From: Acidimicrobiales bacterium
Lineage (GTDB): Bacteria; Actinomycetota; Acidimicrobiia; Acidimicrobiales; Aldehydirespiratoraceae
Assembly: GCA_033344915.1 (NCBI GenBank)
Contig: JAWPML010000001.1
Location: forward strand, 2,600,369 to 2,664,368
Direction of reading: 5' to 3'
DNA length: 64,000 nucleotides
Shown: positions 52,872-61,359 of the stretch, piece by piece
Numbering within the stretch: position 1 is the first letter of the stretch
Layout of the letters: every line of letters begins with the position of its first letter
Notes under the pieces: generated by a model
Told to the model about the DNA's origin: nothing
The model's input: only the letters and a program-made list of their open reading frames with translations
The model's database searches: none
Translations under genes and position numbers: made by a program

Positions 52872-54415
52872 CGGAGGATGCGGGTCTTGCCGTACATGGT
52901 GCCGAAGAGGAGACGTCCGTCGTCGTCGATGGTGACGCCGGCGCCGATGGTGTTGAACTTCGATCCGCCGAGCACGTAGTGGAACGCCGCGGCGCCGGTC
53001 TCCCAATCGACCGCCTCGATCGTGAACCGCCCGTCGCGCACGCCACACGTGTAGACGAGCCCGCTCTCCTCGGCCACGAAGGGCACGGAGTTGGGCGACG
53101 AGACGTCGTGGTTGACCCACGCCTCGCGGAACTCCCGCGCCTGCGGGTCCCAGGCGTACTTGTGCAGACCGTGGGGGGTGTACGCCGGCTTGTGCGGGAG
53201 CATGAAGCACAACATCCGCACCCCCTGGCCGGGGAACCCGTCCGGCACCGAGGCCGGCTCGTTGTTCACGGTCATGGCGCCGTACCCCGACACGGTGATC
53301 GACTGCTCGGTCTGGATCGTCTCGATCGTCGGGTCGCCCATGGTGGCGGGACCGATCCCGGCGATCCGACGGTGCGGCGCGTCGGGCAGCTGTTCCCAGT
53401 CCTCGGGAATGTCGTTGCGCCAGGCGATGGTGATGTTCACGACCTCGTCGCCGTCGCCGAACACCACGAACTCGTCCTCGTCGGGCCCGAACCCCATCAG
53501 CGACGGCGTCGTGCCGGATCCCGTGCCCCCGCCATTGCGATACGGGATCGTCCAGCCGCCGTTGGCCGGGTCGTCAGTCAGCTCCGTTCCGGTCCACCGC
53601 AGCTTGTGGTGGTGATCATTGGACGACACGTAGATGCCGTTGTCCTCGTCCACGCACATGCTCGTCCGCATCCAGCCGTAGCCGACCCGACCAGCCTGCT
53701 CCATCGTCTGGTTGTAGGCCGCGGCGTGCTCGGCGCCCCCGGCGACCTGGAAGGCGTGGTACTCGGAGAAGTCCCGCGCCAGGACCACCACCCAGCCGTG
53801 GTCGGTGGACATCACGAGCCGGCCGTCGAACGTCATGTTCATGCCGACGAACGCGCCCTCGATCTCCGGCGGCTTGGGCCAGCGGTCGCGTTCGACGATC
53901 TCGCTCGCGGGGTCGGTCGGGTCGGTCTCGACATAGGCGACGGCGTGGTCCTTGCGCCCGAGGAACAGGGTGTTGTCGCGATCGAGCAGTGCGTAGACCC
54001 CGTCGAGGCCGGTCATGAACCTCATCGACAGTTCGATGGCGTGTTCGATCGCCTCCCCGTCCTCCTTCTCGTCGAGGGCCGCCAGATACCCCTCGAGCTC
54101 CGAAACCGGCGTGCGGCCTCCGCCACCGACGATCTCGTGGTCGGCGAGCACCTCGAGCGTCTCGTAGTCGAGCTTCGCGATGTTCTCCCGACCGTTCGAC
54201 CAGACCACCCGCCGCCCGTCCGGATAGGGCGACGACGTCAGGTGGCCGAAGTGGCAGGGCCCGAGCCAGGCGTACTGGAGGTCGGTGGCCTCGTCGAGCA
54301 CCTCGGTGGGCCCTTCGGGCCCGCGCCACGGCACGTTGTCCTGCTGATCGCAGCGGCCGTGGGCGATCGCGTACGAGGAGTCGGCCAGAAACGGGTTCCG
54401 GGGAGCGTTCTGCAT
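52868..54415 (-). CDS. Beta-propeller-like protein of unknown function
   Basis: The 515-residue protein lacks a signal peptide. Blade-like units recur: DGRLVMSTDHGWVVVLARD, DNGIYVSSNDHHHKLRW, EDEFVVFGDGDEVVNI, SGLVYTCGVRDGRFTIEAV and DDDGRLLFGTMYGKTRIL, each with the DxxG/VYV pattern of SMP-30/gluconolactonase-like or PQQ-like propellers. HHHK and several conserved Asp residues could bind metal. ATG 54415 lies ten bases after the stop of the dioxygenase gene, so it is the third gene of the marR operon. Oxidation or hydrolysis of the same substrate as the dioxygenase is possible but unproved. Confidence 0.6.
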   Translation of the reverse strand: MQNAPRNPFLADSSYAIAHGRCDQQDNVPWRGPEGPTEVLDEATDLQYAWLGPCHFGHLTSSPYPDGRRVVWSNGRENIAKLDYETLEVLADHEIVGGGGRTPVSELEGYLAALDEKEDGEAIEHAIELSMRFMTGLDGVYALLDRDNTLFLGRKDHAVAYVETDPTDPASEIVERDRWPKPPEIEGAFVGMNMTFDGRLVMSTDHGWVVVLARDFSEYHAFQVAGGAEHAAAYNQTMEQAGRVGYGWMRTSMCVDEDNGIYVSSNDHHHKLRWTGTELTDDPANGGWTIPYRNGGGTGSGTTPSLMGFGPDEDEFVVFGDGDEVVNITIAWRNDIPEDWEQLPDAPHRRIAGIGPATMGDPTIETIQTEQSITVSGYGAMTVNNEPASVPDGFPGQGVRMLCFMLPHKPAYTPHGLHKYAWDPQAREFREAWVNHDVSSPNSVPFVAEESGLVYTCGVRDGRFTIEAVDWETGAAAFHYVLGGSKFNTIGAGVTIDDDGRLLFGTMYGKTRILR

Positions 54416-54425
54416 TCCCGCGCGC

Positions 54426-55208
54426 CTAGACCGCGTCTGCGAAGGGTTCGCCGTGGAACTCGACCCGGTGGACGACGCGTCGCCCCTGGAAGTCCGACAG
54501 GGCGATGTGCTGCGTCGAGCGATTGTCCCAGATGACGACGTCGCCCTCCGCCCAGGTGTGGCGGAAGGTGAACTGGGGCTGCTGCACATGGTCGATCAGG
54601 AACGGCAGGATCACCGAGCTCTCTCCCGGCGGCAGGTTGACGATCCCGCGGGTGAAGATCTCGTTGACGTAGATGAGCTTCCGGCCGGTGACCGGATGGG
54701 TCTGGACGACGGGATGCACGGCGAAGTGCGACTCGTTGATCTCGTGGCGTGCCCGCCGGTTGGACAACAACTCCTTCATGCCGTTCGACAGGGCGTCATA
54801 CGCGGCCGCCGTACTCGTCCAGAGCGTGTCGCCGCCTACCTCCGGCAGGATCTGCATCGAGAGCACCGCCCCGGTGCACGGCTCGTCGACGAACGTCTCG
54901 TCGGTGTGCCACTTCTCGGCTCGGTAGCCCTCGTCGCTGTCGAAGACACACACCAGGTCGTTGTCGGGATGACGCGGGTTCTGACCGAGCGGGGGTCGCG
55001 CCTCGCCGAAGACCTCCGCCAGCGCGATCTGCTGGGCGGGGGTCGGGCTTGCGGCGGGCAGGACCAGCACACCGTGTTCCGGCAGGGCCGCGCGGATCGC
55101 GTCCTGGAGCGCCGGGTCGGCCAACACCTCTGCGAGTGGGTTGGCGACCTCCGCGGCGAGATGGCCGCTGAGTCGACGGAGTTGGAGCGTTGGAGTGGAC
55201 ACGGTCAC
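54426..55208 (-). CDS. TauD/TfdA-family Fe(II)/2-oxoglutarate dioxygenase
   Basis: The 260-residue enzyme has EKWHTDETFVDEP (iron-binding His-x-Asp), TLWTSTAAAYDALS, NEIFTRGIVNLP, and VIWDNRSTQHIALSDFQGRRVVHR (distal His and the 2-oxoglutarate Arg). The family hydroxylates taurine, aryloxyacetates, alkyl sulfates and similar; the substrate here is unknown. The GTG at 55208 lies one base after the marR stop; a GTG two codons on is equally possible. Placed between the marR gene and the propeller gene, all on one strand. Confidence 0.85.
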   Translation of the reverse strand: MTVSTPTLQLRRLSGHLAAEVANPLAEVLADPALQDAIRAALPEHGVLVLPAASPTPAQQIALAEVFGEARPPLGQNPRHPDNDLVCVFDSDEGYRAEKWHTDETFVDEPCTGAVLSMQILPEVGGDTLWTSTAAAYDALSNGMKELLSNRRARHEINESHFAVHPVVQTHPVTGRKLIYVNEIFTRGIVNLPPGESSVILPFLIDHVQQPQFTFRHTWAEGDVVIWDNRSTQHIALSDFQGRRVVHRVEFHGEPFADAV

Positions 55209-55209
55209 C

Positions 55210-55698
55210 TCAGACGGGGGCGGGTTCGGTGGGCACGGCAACGCCGGCCCGGAAATCGGCCGACGATGGGAGACCGGTATCTGCTTCGAAGGCCACGACG
55301 AGCGATCGGACGATCTCGCTCGCGTCGGCGAGGGGGATGTCGCGGACGATGCGTTCGAGACCGGTCGTGATCGCATCGATCACCCGGCCGTGGAAGGCCA
55401 CGCCGGCAACGGTGAGAACGACGAGCTTGCCGCGGCCGTCCGCCGGGTCCGGTCGTCGTTCGACGAACCCGTCGGATTCGAGTCGGCGAAGCGTCGCCGT
55501 CAGCCCTCCACTCGTCTGCACGACGAACCGAGCGATGTCGGACGGGCTCGCCGAGCGCCCCGGCCGGTGGATGAGCAGCGACATCACCCGCACCTCGGCG
55601 GGCGTCGTGTCGTGGTCGGCGCAGATCTCGGCGACCATCGCCTCGTTGAGCCGGCCGAGCCGGCCGAGCAGGAGAGCGAACGTGGTCGGGTCGGCCAT
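55210..55698 (-). CDS. MarR-family transcriptional regulator
   Basis: The 162-residue winged-helix protein has SPSDIARFVVQTSGGLTATL (recognition helix), RLESDGFVERRPDPADGRGK (wing) and LTVAGVAF, the standard MarR layout. It probably represses its own operon with the dioxygenase and propeller genes by binding the palindrome inside its promoter, and is released by a small aromatic or acid ligand, as is usual for the family. Confidence 0.9.
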   Translation of the reverse strand: MADPTTFALLLGRLGRLNEAMVAEICADHDTTPAEVRVMSLLIHRPGRSASPSDIARFVVQTSGGLTATLRRLESDGFVERRPDPADGRGKLVVLTVAGVAFHGRVIDAITTGLERIVRDIPLADASEIVRSLVVAFEADTGLPSSADFRAGVAVPTEPAPV

Positions 55699-55705
55699 GC
55701 CCTTG

Positions 55706-55734
55706 ATTTAACTTTGCAGAAAGCTTTCTGTCAA
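55706..55734 (-). promoter_or_regulatory. marR promoter with internal operator
   Basis: On the minus strand TTGACA (55729-55734), exactly 17 bases, TTAAAT (55706-55711), then seven bases to the marR ATG: a full consensus leaderless promoter. The perfect palindrome CAGAAAGCTTTCTG (55717-55730) overlaps the -35 and fills most of the spacer, so bound MarR would block polymerase. Confidence 0.75.
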
Positions 55735-55748
55735 GCCACTTCCCCCAC

Positions 55749-55754
55749 TAAGAT
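55749..55754 (+). promoter_or_regulatory. -10 hexamer of the ROK kinase gene
   Basis: TAAGAT eight bases before the ATG at 55763. The marR palindrome lies about 20 bases upstream, over the likely -35, so one regulator could control both directions. Confidence 0.55.
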
Positions 55755-55762
55755 GACCAGCC

Positions 55763-56698
55763 ATGATCCTCGGATTCGACGTCGGAGGCACGAACGCCCG
55801 GGGTCAACTGGTCGACCCGGCAAGTCGCGCGATCGTCGCCCGCAGCCGGGCATCGAGCGCTGGTGACGGCGCGGACCTCGTCCGCACACTCACGCGCCTC
55901 GCGGAGGATCTCCAGCAGCAGGGCGGCGCCGCGACCGCGGTCGGCCTCGGCGTCGCCGGGCTGGCGAGCGCGTCCGGCATCGTCCACTTCAGCCCGAACT
56001 TGCCGAACGCGACGGGCTATCCGATCGGTGCGGAACTCGCCGCCGCACTCGGCGTACCCGTCACGCTCCTCAACGACGCGAGCGCCGGCGCGTGGGCCGA
56101 AGCGACCGTCGGCGCCGGTCGCGACGCGGACGACTTCGCCTACGTCGCGCTCGGCACCGGCATCGGCACCGGGTTCGTCGCCGGCGGCTCGCTGATCACC
56201 GGCGCCCACGGCTTCGCGGGCGAGGCCGGCCACATGGTGATCGACGTCGACGGACCCACCCACATCACCGACCAGCGCGGGCCGTGGGAGCACTACGCGT
56301 CCGGCAATGCGCTGGGCCGCCAGGGTCGCGAGGCCGCAGCGGCCGGCTCGTTCGACGCGGGGGTCACCCTGGCCGGATCAGTCGACGCGATCACCGGGTT
56401 CCACGTGGCCGAGGCGATGCTCGCCGGCGACGACGACGCGAGCCGGATCTTCGTCGGCTTCTGCCGCTGGGTCGCGATCGGATGCGCAAACCTGGTCATG
56501 ATCCTCGATCCGTCCCGCATCGTCATCGGCGGTGGACTGAGCGGGATCGGCCAACCCCTCGCCGACGGCATCGCCGACTGGATGCCCGACGTCACTCTGG
56601 GCGCCGCCCACCGCCCGCCGGTCGAGATCCGCATGGCCGAGCTCGGCGACGACGCGGCCGCCCTCGGCGCCGCCCTCTTCGCCCTCGACTCCGCCTGA
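55763..56698 (+). CDS. ROK-family sugar kinase
   Basis: The 311-residue kinase has the phosphate-1 loop ILGFDVGGTNARG, GLGVAGL, LLNDASAGAWAEA (catalytic Asp), LGTGIGTGFVAGG and FAGEAGHMVID. The ROK zinc motif (CxCGxxGCxE) is absent: after GHMVIDVDG the sequence reads DQRGPWEHYASG, with no Cys. The usual substrate is glucose, N-acetylglucosamine or fructose; without the zinc site the specificity is less certain. It diverges from the marR operon and ends in a tandem repeat. Confidence 0.85.
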   Translation: MILGFDVGGTNARGQLVDPASRAIVARSRASSAGDGADLVRTLTRLAEDLQQQGGAATAVGLGVAGLASASGIVHFSPNLPNATGYPIGAELAAALGVPVTLLNDASAGAWAEATVGAGRDADDFAYVALGTGIGTGFVAGGSLITGAHGFAGEAGHMVIDVDGPTHITDQRGPWEHYASGNALGRQGREAAAAGSFDAGVTLAGSVDAITGFHVAEAMLAGDDDASRIFVGFCRWVAIGCANLVMILDPSRIVIGGGLSGIGQPLADGIADWMPDVTLGAAHRPPVEIRMAELGDDAAALGAALFALDSA

Positions 56699-56768
56699 CC
56701 GAGAAAGTATGGGGGTCTGACCCCCTGTACCTTCCGAGAAAGTATGGGGGTCTGACCCCCTGTACTTT
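56699..56768. repeat. Tandem pair of 35-base palindromic elements, copies g1 and g2
   Basis: Two head-to-tail units, 56699-56733 and 56734-56768, differing at one base. Each is GAGAAAGTA then GGGGGTC-TGACCCCC then TGTAC and a TT end; arms AGTA/TAC and GGGGGTC/GACCCCC can form a hairpin. The pair fills the gap between the ROK stop and the stop of the convergent LigD-type gene, whose TCA follows in TTTCTCA. Confidence 0.9.
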
Positions 56769-56769
56769 C

Positions 56770-57795
56770 TCAGGCGTCGGGCTTCTTGGCCCGGCTGGGG
56801 CTGACGCGGGGGGGTTCGTTCGGCTGCTTCGGGTAGACGGGCGGCCATGGCGCGTCGAGCAGACCGTCGGCCCAGTCGCGTTCGTGCCACTCGAGCAGCG
56901 GCTCGAGCGACTGGAGCTCGTCGTCGAGCGCCGCCCACGGGTCGCCCCGCTCGGCCAGCAGGCCGGGCACGGTCGCGAGCGTCAGTTCCTCGGGCTCGAC
57001 GGTGTCGACCTCCTCCCACGTGATCGGCATCGACACCTGACCACCGACCCGCGGCCGCACCGACCAGGTGCCGAAGACGGTCTTGTGCGGCGCGTTCTGA
57101 TTGAAGTCGACGAAGATCCGCTCACCCCGTTCCTCCTTCCACCACTCACACGTGAGGAGATCCGGTCGCCGGCGCTGCATCACGCGAGCGAGGGCGACGG
57201 CCGCGTAGCGGACCTGATAGCTGTCCCAGCGCGGCTCGAGGCGGACGTAGATGTGGATGCCCTTGGAGCCCGACGTCTTCGGCCAGGCGACGATGCCGAG
57301 CTCCTCGAGGACGGCGTTCACCTCGAGGGCGGCGGCCCGCACATCGTCGAAATTGGTGCCCGGCTGGGGGTCGAGGTCGATCCGGAGTTCGTCCGCGTGC
57401 TCGGGGTCCGCGGCCCGGTACGGCCACACGTGGAAGCCCAGACACCCCATGTTCACGGCCCAGGCGATGTGCGCCATGTCGTAGGCGATCAGGGCGTTGG
57501 ACGTGGTGCCGTTGGGCGTGCTGACCTCCGTCGTGCGCAGCCAGTCGGGCGCGCCCTTCGGCACCCGCTTCTGGAAGAACGACTTCCCCCTCGCGCCGTC
57601 CGGGTAGCGCTCCAGCAGCAGCGGCCGGCCGCCCACCACCCGCATGAAGGGCTCGGCCACGGCGAGGTAGTACTCCACGAGGTCGAGCTTCGTCTCGCCC
57701 CGCTTGGGGAAGAACACCTTCTCCGGGCTGGTGACGCGGACGTCCACCCCATCGATGTCGAGAGTGATCGGGGCACCGTGCTCGTCGCCGGCCAT
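56770..57795 (-). CDS. LigD-type polymerase/primase domain protein
   Basis: The 341-residue protein equals the polymerase domain of bacterial ligase D: VTSPEKVFFPKRGETKLDLVEYY, FFQKRVPKGAPDWL, NMGCLGFHVWPYR, LRIDLDPQPG (metal Asp pair) and KTSGSKGIHIYV. These archaeo-eukaryotic primase-fold enzymes fill gaps with ribonucleotides during non-homologous end joining. Ligase and nuclease domains are absent and no Ku gene is in the window, so it is stand-alone, as in mycobacterial PolD1/PolD2. A leaderless -10 sets the ATG at 57795. Confidence 0.92.
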   Translation of the reverse strand: MAGDEHGAPITLDIDGVDVRVTSPEKVFFPKRGETKLDLVEYYLAVAEPFMRVVGGRPLLLERYPDGARGKSFFQKRVPKGAPDWLRTTEVSTPNGTTSNALIAYDMAHIAWAVNMGCLGFHVWPYRAADPEHADELRIDLDPQPGTNFDDVRAAALEVNAVLEELGIVAWPKTSGSKGIHIYVRLEPRWDSYQVRYAAVALARVMQRRRPDLLTCEWWKEERGERIFVDFNQNAPHKTVFGTWSVRPRVGGQVSMPITWEEVDTVEPEELTLATVPGLLAERGDPWAALDDELQSLEPLLEWHERDWADGLLDAPWPPVYPKQPNEPPRVSPSRAKKPDA

Positions 57796-57801
57796 GACCG
57801 G

Positions 57802-57807
57802 ACGCTA
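57802..57807 (-). promoter_or_regulatory. -10 hexamer of the LigD-type gene
   Basis: TAGCGT six bases before the ATG at 57795. Its first three bases, TAG, are the stop codon of the upstream MFS gene (57805-57807). Confidence 0.6.
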
Positions 57808-58914
57808 CCCGGTCGGCTGGAGCCGCTCGACCGTCAACGCGATCACACCACCGGCCGCCATGATGCCGGCACCGACCACGCCGAGGCCACCGAACGACCA
57901 GGCCGAGACGACAGCACCACCCACGAGCGGGCCCGCCGCTCGCCCGGCCGCCATAGCCGCCTGCGCATCGCCCGCCCGGTCCGCGGGATTCGCCGACCGG
58001 GCCGCCAGCAGACTGAAGACCCCGGGGATCGCGGCCCAGAACGCGAATCCCCAGAGAATCAGGACCGGCCAGGCCATCCACGGTTCGGTCAGGAATCCCA
58101 ACGCGAGGGCGCAGAGGCCCGTCAGCACGATCCACAGTCCGGCGAACGGACGGCGCCCGCGCCAGCGCGCCGAGGGAATCGACGCGAGCGCGTTGGCCGC
58201 GTAGATGAGCGACAGCGTGCCCGCCCCCACGCCCACCTCGTCGATGAGGATCACGCCACCGAACACGAAGACCGCCGATCCACCGAGCGTCATCAACGTC
58301 AGCGCGACGACCAGGGCGAGGGCCTGCGGTACCGCCTTGGATCGCTCCCGGTCGACCGCCGCGCCGACACCGTCGAAGGTCGGCGTCCACAGCAAGGGCA
58401 CCAGCGACGCCGCGGCGAGCACGGCGAAGATCGTGCGGTCGTCGCCCACCTCCAGCAGGAACCCGAAGAGCGGCGACACGACCACGCCGGCGACGGGGCC
58501 GACGACGGCGATGTCGCCCTGCCGTTCGTCGTCACCGAAGACCTGCGACCAGGCGAGCCAGGTGAGCGTGCCGAGGGCGAGACCGGCGAAGCCGCGCAGC
58601 ACTACGAAGAGGACGAAGGTGTCCGACAGGGCGCTGGCGAGGTTGGCGGCCGCGAGGATCAGCAAGGCGAGGCGGAACGCCCGTCCCGATGGCGCCGTGA
58701 ACCGCCCCGCCGTCCAGGACCCCACCACGAACATGCCGAGCTGGGCGGCGGAGAAGAGTCCGGCGGTTCCCGCGCCCACGTCGAACCGTTCGGCGATCGA
58801 CGACAGGGAGATCGGGGTGGCCGCGAACACTGCGGTGGACACCGCGGTCGCGGCGAGCAACCCGGGGGCGGTCCCGAGCCGGGCAACGCGAAGTAGCCGA
58901 AGGGGCGCCTGCAT
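57805..58914 (-). CDS. Major facilitator superfamily transporter
   Basis: The 369-residue protein has about twelve hydrophobic helices and begins TAVFAATPISLSSIAERFDV and LFSAAQLGMFVVGSWTAGRF, the opening helices typical of drug/sugar-exporter MFS proteins. LGALTLA-type helix repeats (here LGTLTLAWSQVFGDDERQGD region, read LGTLTWLAWSQ) place the central loop. Substrate unknown. It lies upstream of the LigD-type gene but each has its own -10. Confidence 0.82.
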   Translation of the reverse strand: MQAPLRLLRVARLGTAPGLLAATAVSTAVFAATPISLSSIAERFDVGAGTAGLFSAAQLGMFVVGSWTAGRFTAPSGRAFRLALLILAAANLASALSDTFVLFVVLRGFAGLALGTLTWLAWSQVFGDDERQGDIAVVGPVAGVVVSPLFGFLLEVGDDRTIFAVLAAASLVPLLWTPTFDGVGAAVDRERSKAVPQALALVVALTLMTLGGSAVFVFGGVILIDEVGVGAGTLSLIYAANALASIPSARWRGRRPFAGLWIVLTGLCALALGFLTEPWMAWPVLILWGFAFWAAIPGVFSLLAARSANPADRAGDAQAAMAAGRAAGPLVGGAVVSAWSFGGLGVVGAGIMAAGGVIALTVERLQPTG

Positions 58915-58920
58915 CGCCGC

Positions 58921-58926
58921 AGGCTA
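58921..58926 (-). promoter_or_regulatory. -10 hexamer of the MFS gene
   Basis: TAGCCT on the minus strand six bases before the ATG at 58914. Confidence 0.6.
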
Positions 58927-58957
58927 CGGCGCCGCCCCCCGGGTTTGACCGACCGAG

Positions 58958-59428
58958 CTAGGCGCCCGGCTTGAAGACCATGAGATAGAGCGTGATGAGG
59001 AACATCACGGTGATGAGCTGACCGCCGAGGGCGATGGTCTTCACCGCACTGTCGTCGCCGGCGGCGAGCTTCTTCTCGCCCTTCAGGATCATGGCGTGGA
59101 GCACACCGTTCATGGCGAGCCACAGCACGACGGCCGGCCAGACCCAGCTGTCGGAAACCGAGATGAACAGGTCGCCGTTCGCGTCCTTGCCGGACATCCC
59201 CGCCAAGCCGAAGCCGAGCAGGCCGCCGACGATGAGCGCCGCGCCGTAGATCTTCATGCCGCGCGACGCGATCCCGGTGAAGATCCGTTGGCGCGCGTCA
59301 CCCATGCCCTGGGTGTCGTTCTCGACGAACGGATGCACGAAGGCGGGCGAGAACGCCACGAACATCGTGAGAATGTGCAGGAAGAGAACGACGTTGTATC
59401 CGGTGTCACCGACATCAGCGAGAATCAT
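58958..59428 (-). CDS. Four-helix integral membrane protein (DUF2269-like)
   Basis: The 156-residue protein has four hydrophobic helices: YNVVLFLHILTMFVAFSPAF, the KIYGAALIVGGLLGFGLAG stretch, WVWPAVVLWLAMNGVLHAMIL, and the last, LITVMFLITLYLMVF. The His in the first helix (FLHIL) and the overall plan resemble the DUF2269 membrane family of unknown role. ATG 59428 is fixed by a -10 hexamer six bases upstream; the longer open frame is not used. Confidence 0.7.
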   Translation of the reverse strand: MILADVGDTGYNVVLFLHILTMFVAFSPAFVHPFVENDTQGMGDARQRIFTGIASRGMKIYGAALIVGGLLGFGLAGMSGKDANGDLFISVSDSWVWPAVVLWLAMNGVLHAMILKGEKKLAAGDDSAVKTIALGGQLITVMFLITLYLMVFKPGA

Positions 59429-59434
59429 GGACAC

Positions 59435-59440
59435 AGCATA
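59435..59440 (-). promoter_or_regulatory. -10 hexamer of the DUF2269-like gene
   Basis: TATGCT on the minus strand six bases before the ATG at 59428. Confidence 0.6.
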
Positions 59441-59488
59441 GTTCCGCCTCGCTGCGGCAATGGGTGGGCCGCCTGGCCGAGCGAGCCG

Positions 59489-59494
59489 TAGGCT
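59489..59494 (+). promoter_or_regulatory. -10 hexamer of ilvD
   Basis: TAGGCT seven bases before the ATG at 59502, no Shine-Dalgarno; it excludes the earlier in-frame GTG-like starts. Confidence 0.6.
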
Positions 59495-59501
59495 GGCGCC
59501 C

Positions 59502-61358
59502 ATGCCCGAGTACCGCAGCCGCACCACCACCCAGGGACGCAACATGGCCGGCGCCCGTGCCCTCTGGCGCGCCACCGGCATGACCGACGACGACTTCGAG
59601 AAGCCGATCATCGCCGTGTCGAACTCGTTCACCCAGTTCGTGCCCGGACACGTGCACCTGAAGGACATGGGCCAGCTCGTCGCCCGCGAGATCGAGGCCG
59701 CGGGCGGCATCGCGAAGGAGTTCAACACGATCGCTGTGGACGACGGCATCGCGATGGGTCACGACGGGATGCTCTACAGCCTGCCCAGCCGCGACCTGAT
59801 CGCCGATTCGGTCGAGTACATGGTGAACGCCCACTGCGCCGACGCGTTGGTGTGCATCTCGAACTGCGACAAGATCACCCCGGGAATGTTGATGGCCACC
59901 ATGCGCCTCAACGTCCCGACGATCTTCGTCACCGGCGGCCCGATGGAAGCCGGCAAGACGCGCCTCGCCGGCGTCGAGGTGAAGCTCGACCTCATCGACC
60001 CGATGATCAAGGCCGGCGACGCATCGGTCAGTGACGAGGACGTGCTCCAGATGGAGCGCTCTGCGTGCCCGACCTGCGGCTCGTGCTCCGGCATGTTCAC
60101 CGCGAACTCCATGAACTGTCTCGCCGAGGCCCTGGGCCTCGCCCTTCCCGGCAACGGCACGGTGGTGGCAACGCACAGCGATCGCGAGCAGCTGTTCCTC
60201 GAGGCCGGTCGTCGCATCGTTGACATCGCGAAGCGGCACTACGAGAAGGACGACGACTCGGTCCTGCCCCGTTCGATCTGCACGAAGGCCGCCTTCGAGA
60301 ACGCGATGACCCTCGACATCGCGATGGGCGGGTCGACCAACACGGTGCTCCACATCCTCGCCGCCGCGAGGGAAGCAGAGGTCGACTTCACGATGTCCGA
60401 CATCGACCGTCTGAGTCGATCGACACCCGCCATCTGCAAGGTCGCGCCGGCCACGAACGACTACCACATCGAGGACGTGCACCGAGCCGGCGGAATCATG
60501 GCCATCCTCGGTGAGCTCGACCGAGGCGGTCTCCTCGACACATCACGACCGACGGTGCACAGCGAGACGTTCGCGGCAGCACTCGACCAGTGGGACGTCG
60601 CCCGCGACCCGGCCCCCGACGTCGTCGAGTTCTTCCGGGCCGGACCGGCGGGCATCCCGACCCAGACCGCGTTCAGCCAGAGCACCCGGTGGGACACCCT
60701 CGACCTCGACCGCGAGAACGGGTGCATCCGCTCCGTCGAGAACGCCTACTTCCAGGACGGCGGGCTCGCCGTGCTCTACGGCAACATCGCCGAGAACGGC
60801 TGCATCGTGAAGACGGCCGGCGTCGATCCGTCGATCTTCGAGTTCTCCGGCCCCGCCCGGGTGTTCGAGTCCCAGGACTCTGCGTGCGACGGCATCCTCG
60901 ACGAGTCCCGGATCCAGGCGGGCGACGTCGTGATCATCCGCTACGAGGGCCCCAAGGGCGGTCCCGGCATGCAGGAGATGCTCTACCCGACGAGCTACAT
61001 CAAGAGCCGCGACCTCGGCAAGGAGTGTGCGCTCGTCACCGACGGCCGCTTCTCGGGTGGCACGTCCGGACTCTCGATCGGCCACGCCTCACCGGAAGCC
61101 GCCGAGGGCGGCGCCATCGGCCTCATCGAGGACGGCGACATGATCGACATCGACATCCCGAACCGCACCATCGCCCTGCGCATCAGCGACGACGAACTCG
61201 CGGCGCGGCGCGCCGCGATGGAGGCCAAGGGCGATGCCGCCTGGCGGCCGGCCGAAACCCGCACCCGCAATGTGAGCTCGGCCCTCTGGGCCTACGCGGC
61301 GATGACCACGAGCGCCGACAAGGGCGCGGTCCGCGACGTCAGCCAGATCCGACGGTGA
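59502..61358 (+). CDS. ilvD: Dihydroxy-acid dehydratase
   Basis: The 618-residue iron-sulfur enzyme dehydrates 2,3-dihydroxy acids to 2-keto acids in valine, isoleucine and pantothenate synthesis. It begins with [20 protein letters not shown]; cluster Cys residues lie in [10 protein letters not shown] (about 121) and [20 protein letters not shown] (about 187-206), and [20 protein letters not shown] is the C-terminal signature. No other ilv genes are adjacent. The length is typical for the E. coli-like IlvD branch. Confidence 0.95.
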   Translation: MPEYRSRTTTQGRNMAGARALWRATGMTDDDFEKPIIAVSNSFTQFVPGHVHLKDMGQLVAREIEAAGGIAKEFNTIAVDDGIAMGHDGMLYSLPSRDLIADSVEYMVNAHCADALVCISNCDKITPGMLMATMRLNVPTIFVTGGPMEAGKTRLAGVEVKLDLIDPMIKAGDASVSDEDVLQMERSACPTCGSCSGMFTANSMNCLAEALGLALPGNGTVVATHSDREQLFLEAGRRIVDIAKRHYEKDDDSVLPRSICTKAAFENAMTLDIAMGGSTNTVLHILAAAREAEVDFTMSDIDRLSRSTPAICKVAPATNDYHIEDVHRAGGIMAILGELDRGGLLDTSRPTVHSETFAAALDQWDVARDPAPDVVEFFRAGPAGIPTQTAFSQSTRWDTLDLDRENGCIRSVENAYFQDGGLAVLYGNIAENGCIVKTAGVDPSIFEFSGPARVFESQDSACDGILDESRIQAGDVVIIRYEGPKGGPGMQEMLYPTSYIKSRDLGKECALVTDGRFSGGTSGLSIGHASPEAAEGGAIGLIEDGDMIDIDIPNRTIALRISDDELAARRAAMEAKGDAAWRPAETRTRNVSSALWAYAAMTTSADKGAVRDVSQIRR

Positions 61359-61359
61359 C

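Noticed and set aside
56699-56768. Possible CRISPR
   Set aside because: Only two directly abutting 35-base units with no spacers; fits a tandem palindromic element.
56092-58896. 934-residue plus-strand open frame
   Set aside because: Overlaps ROK, LigD-type and MFS genes in other frames; low-complexity Arg/Gly/Asp content.
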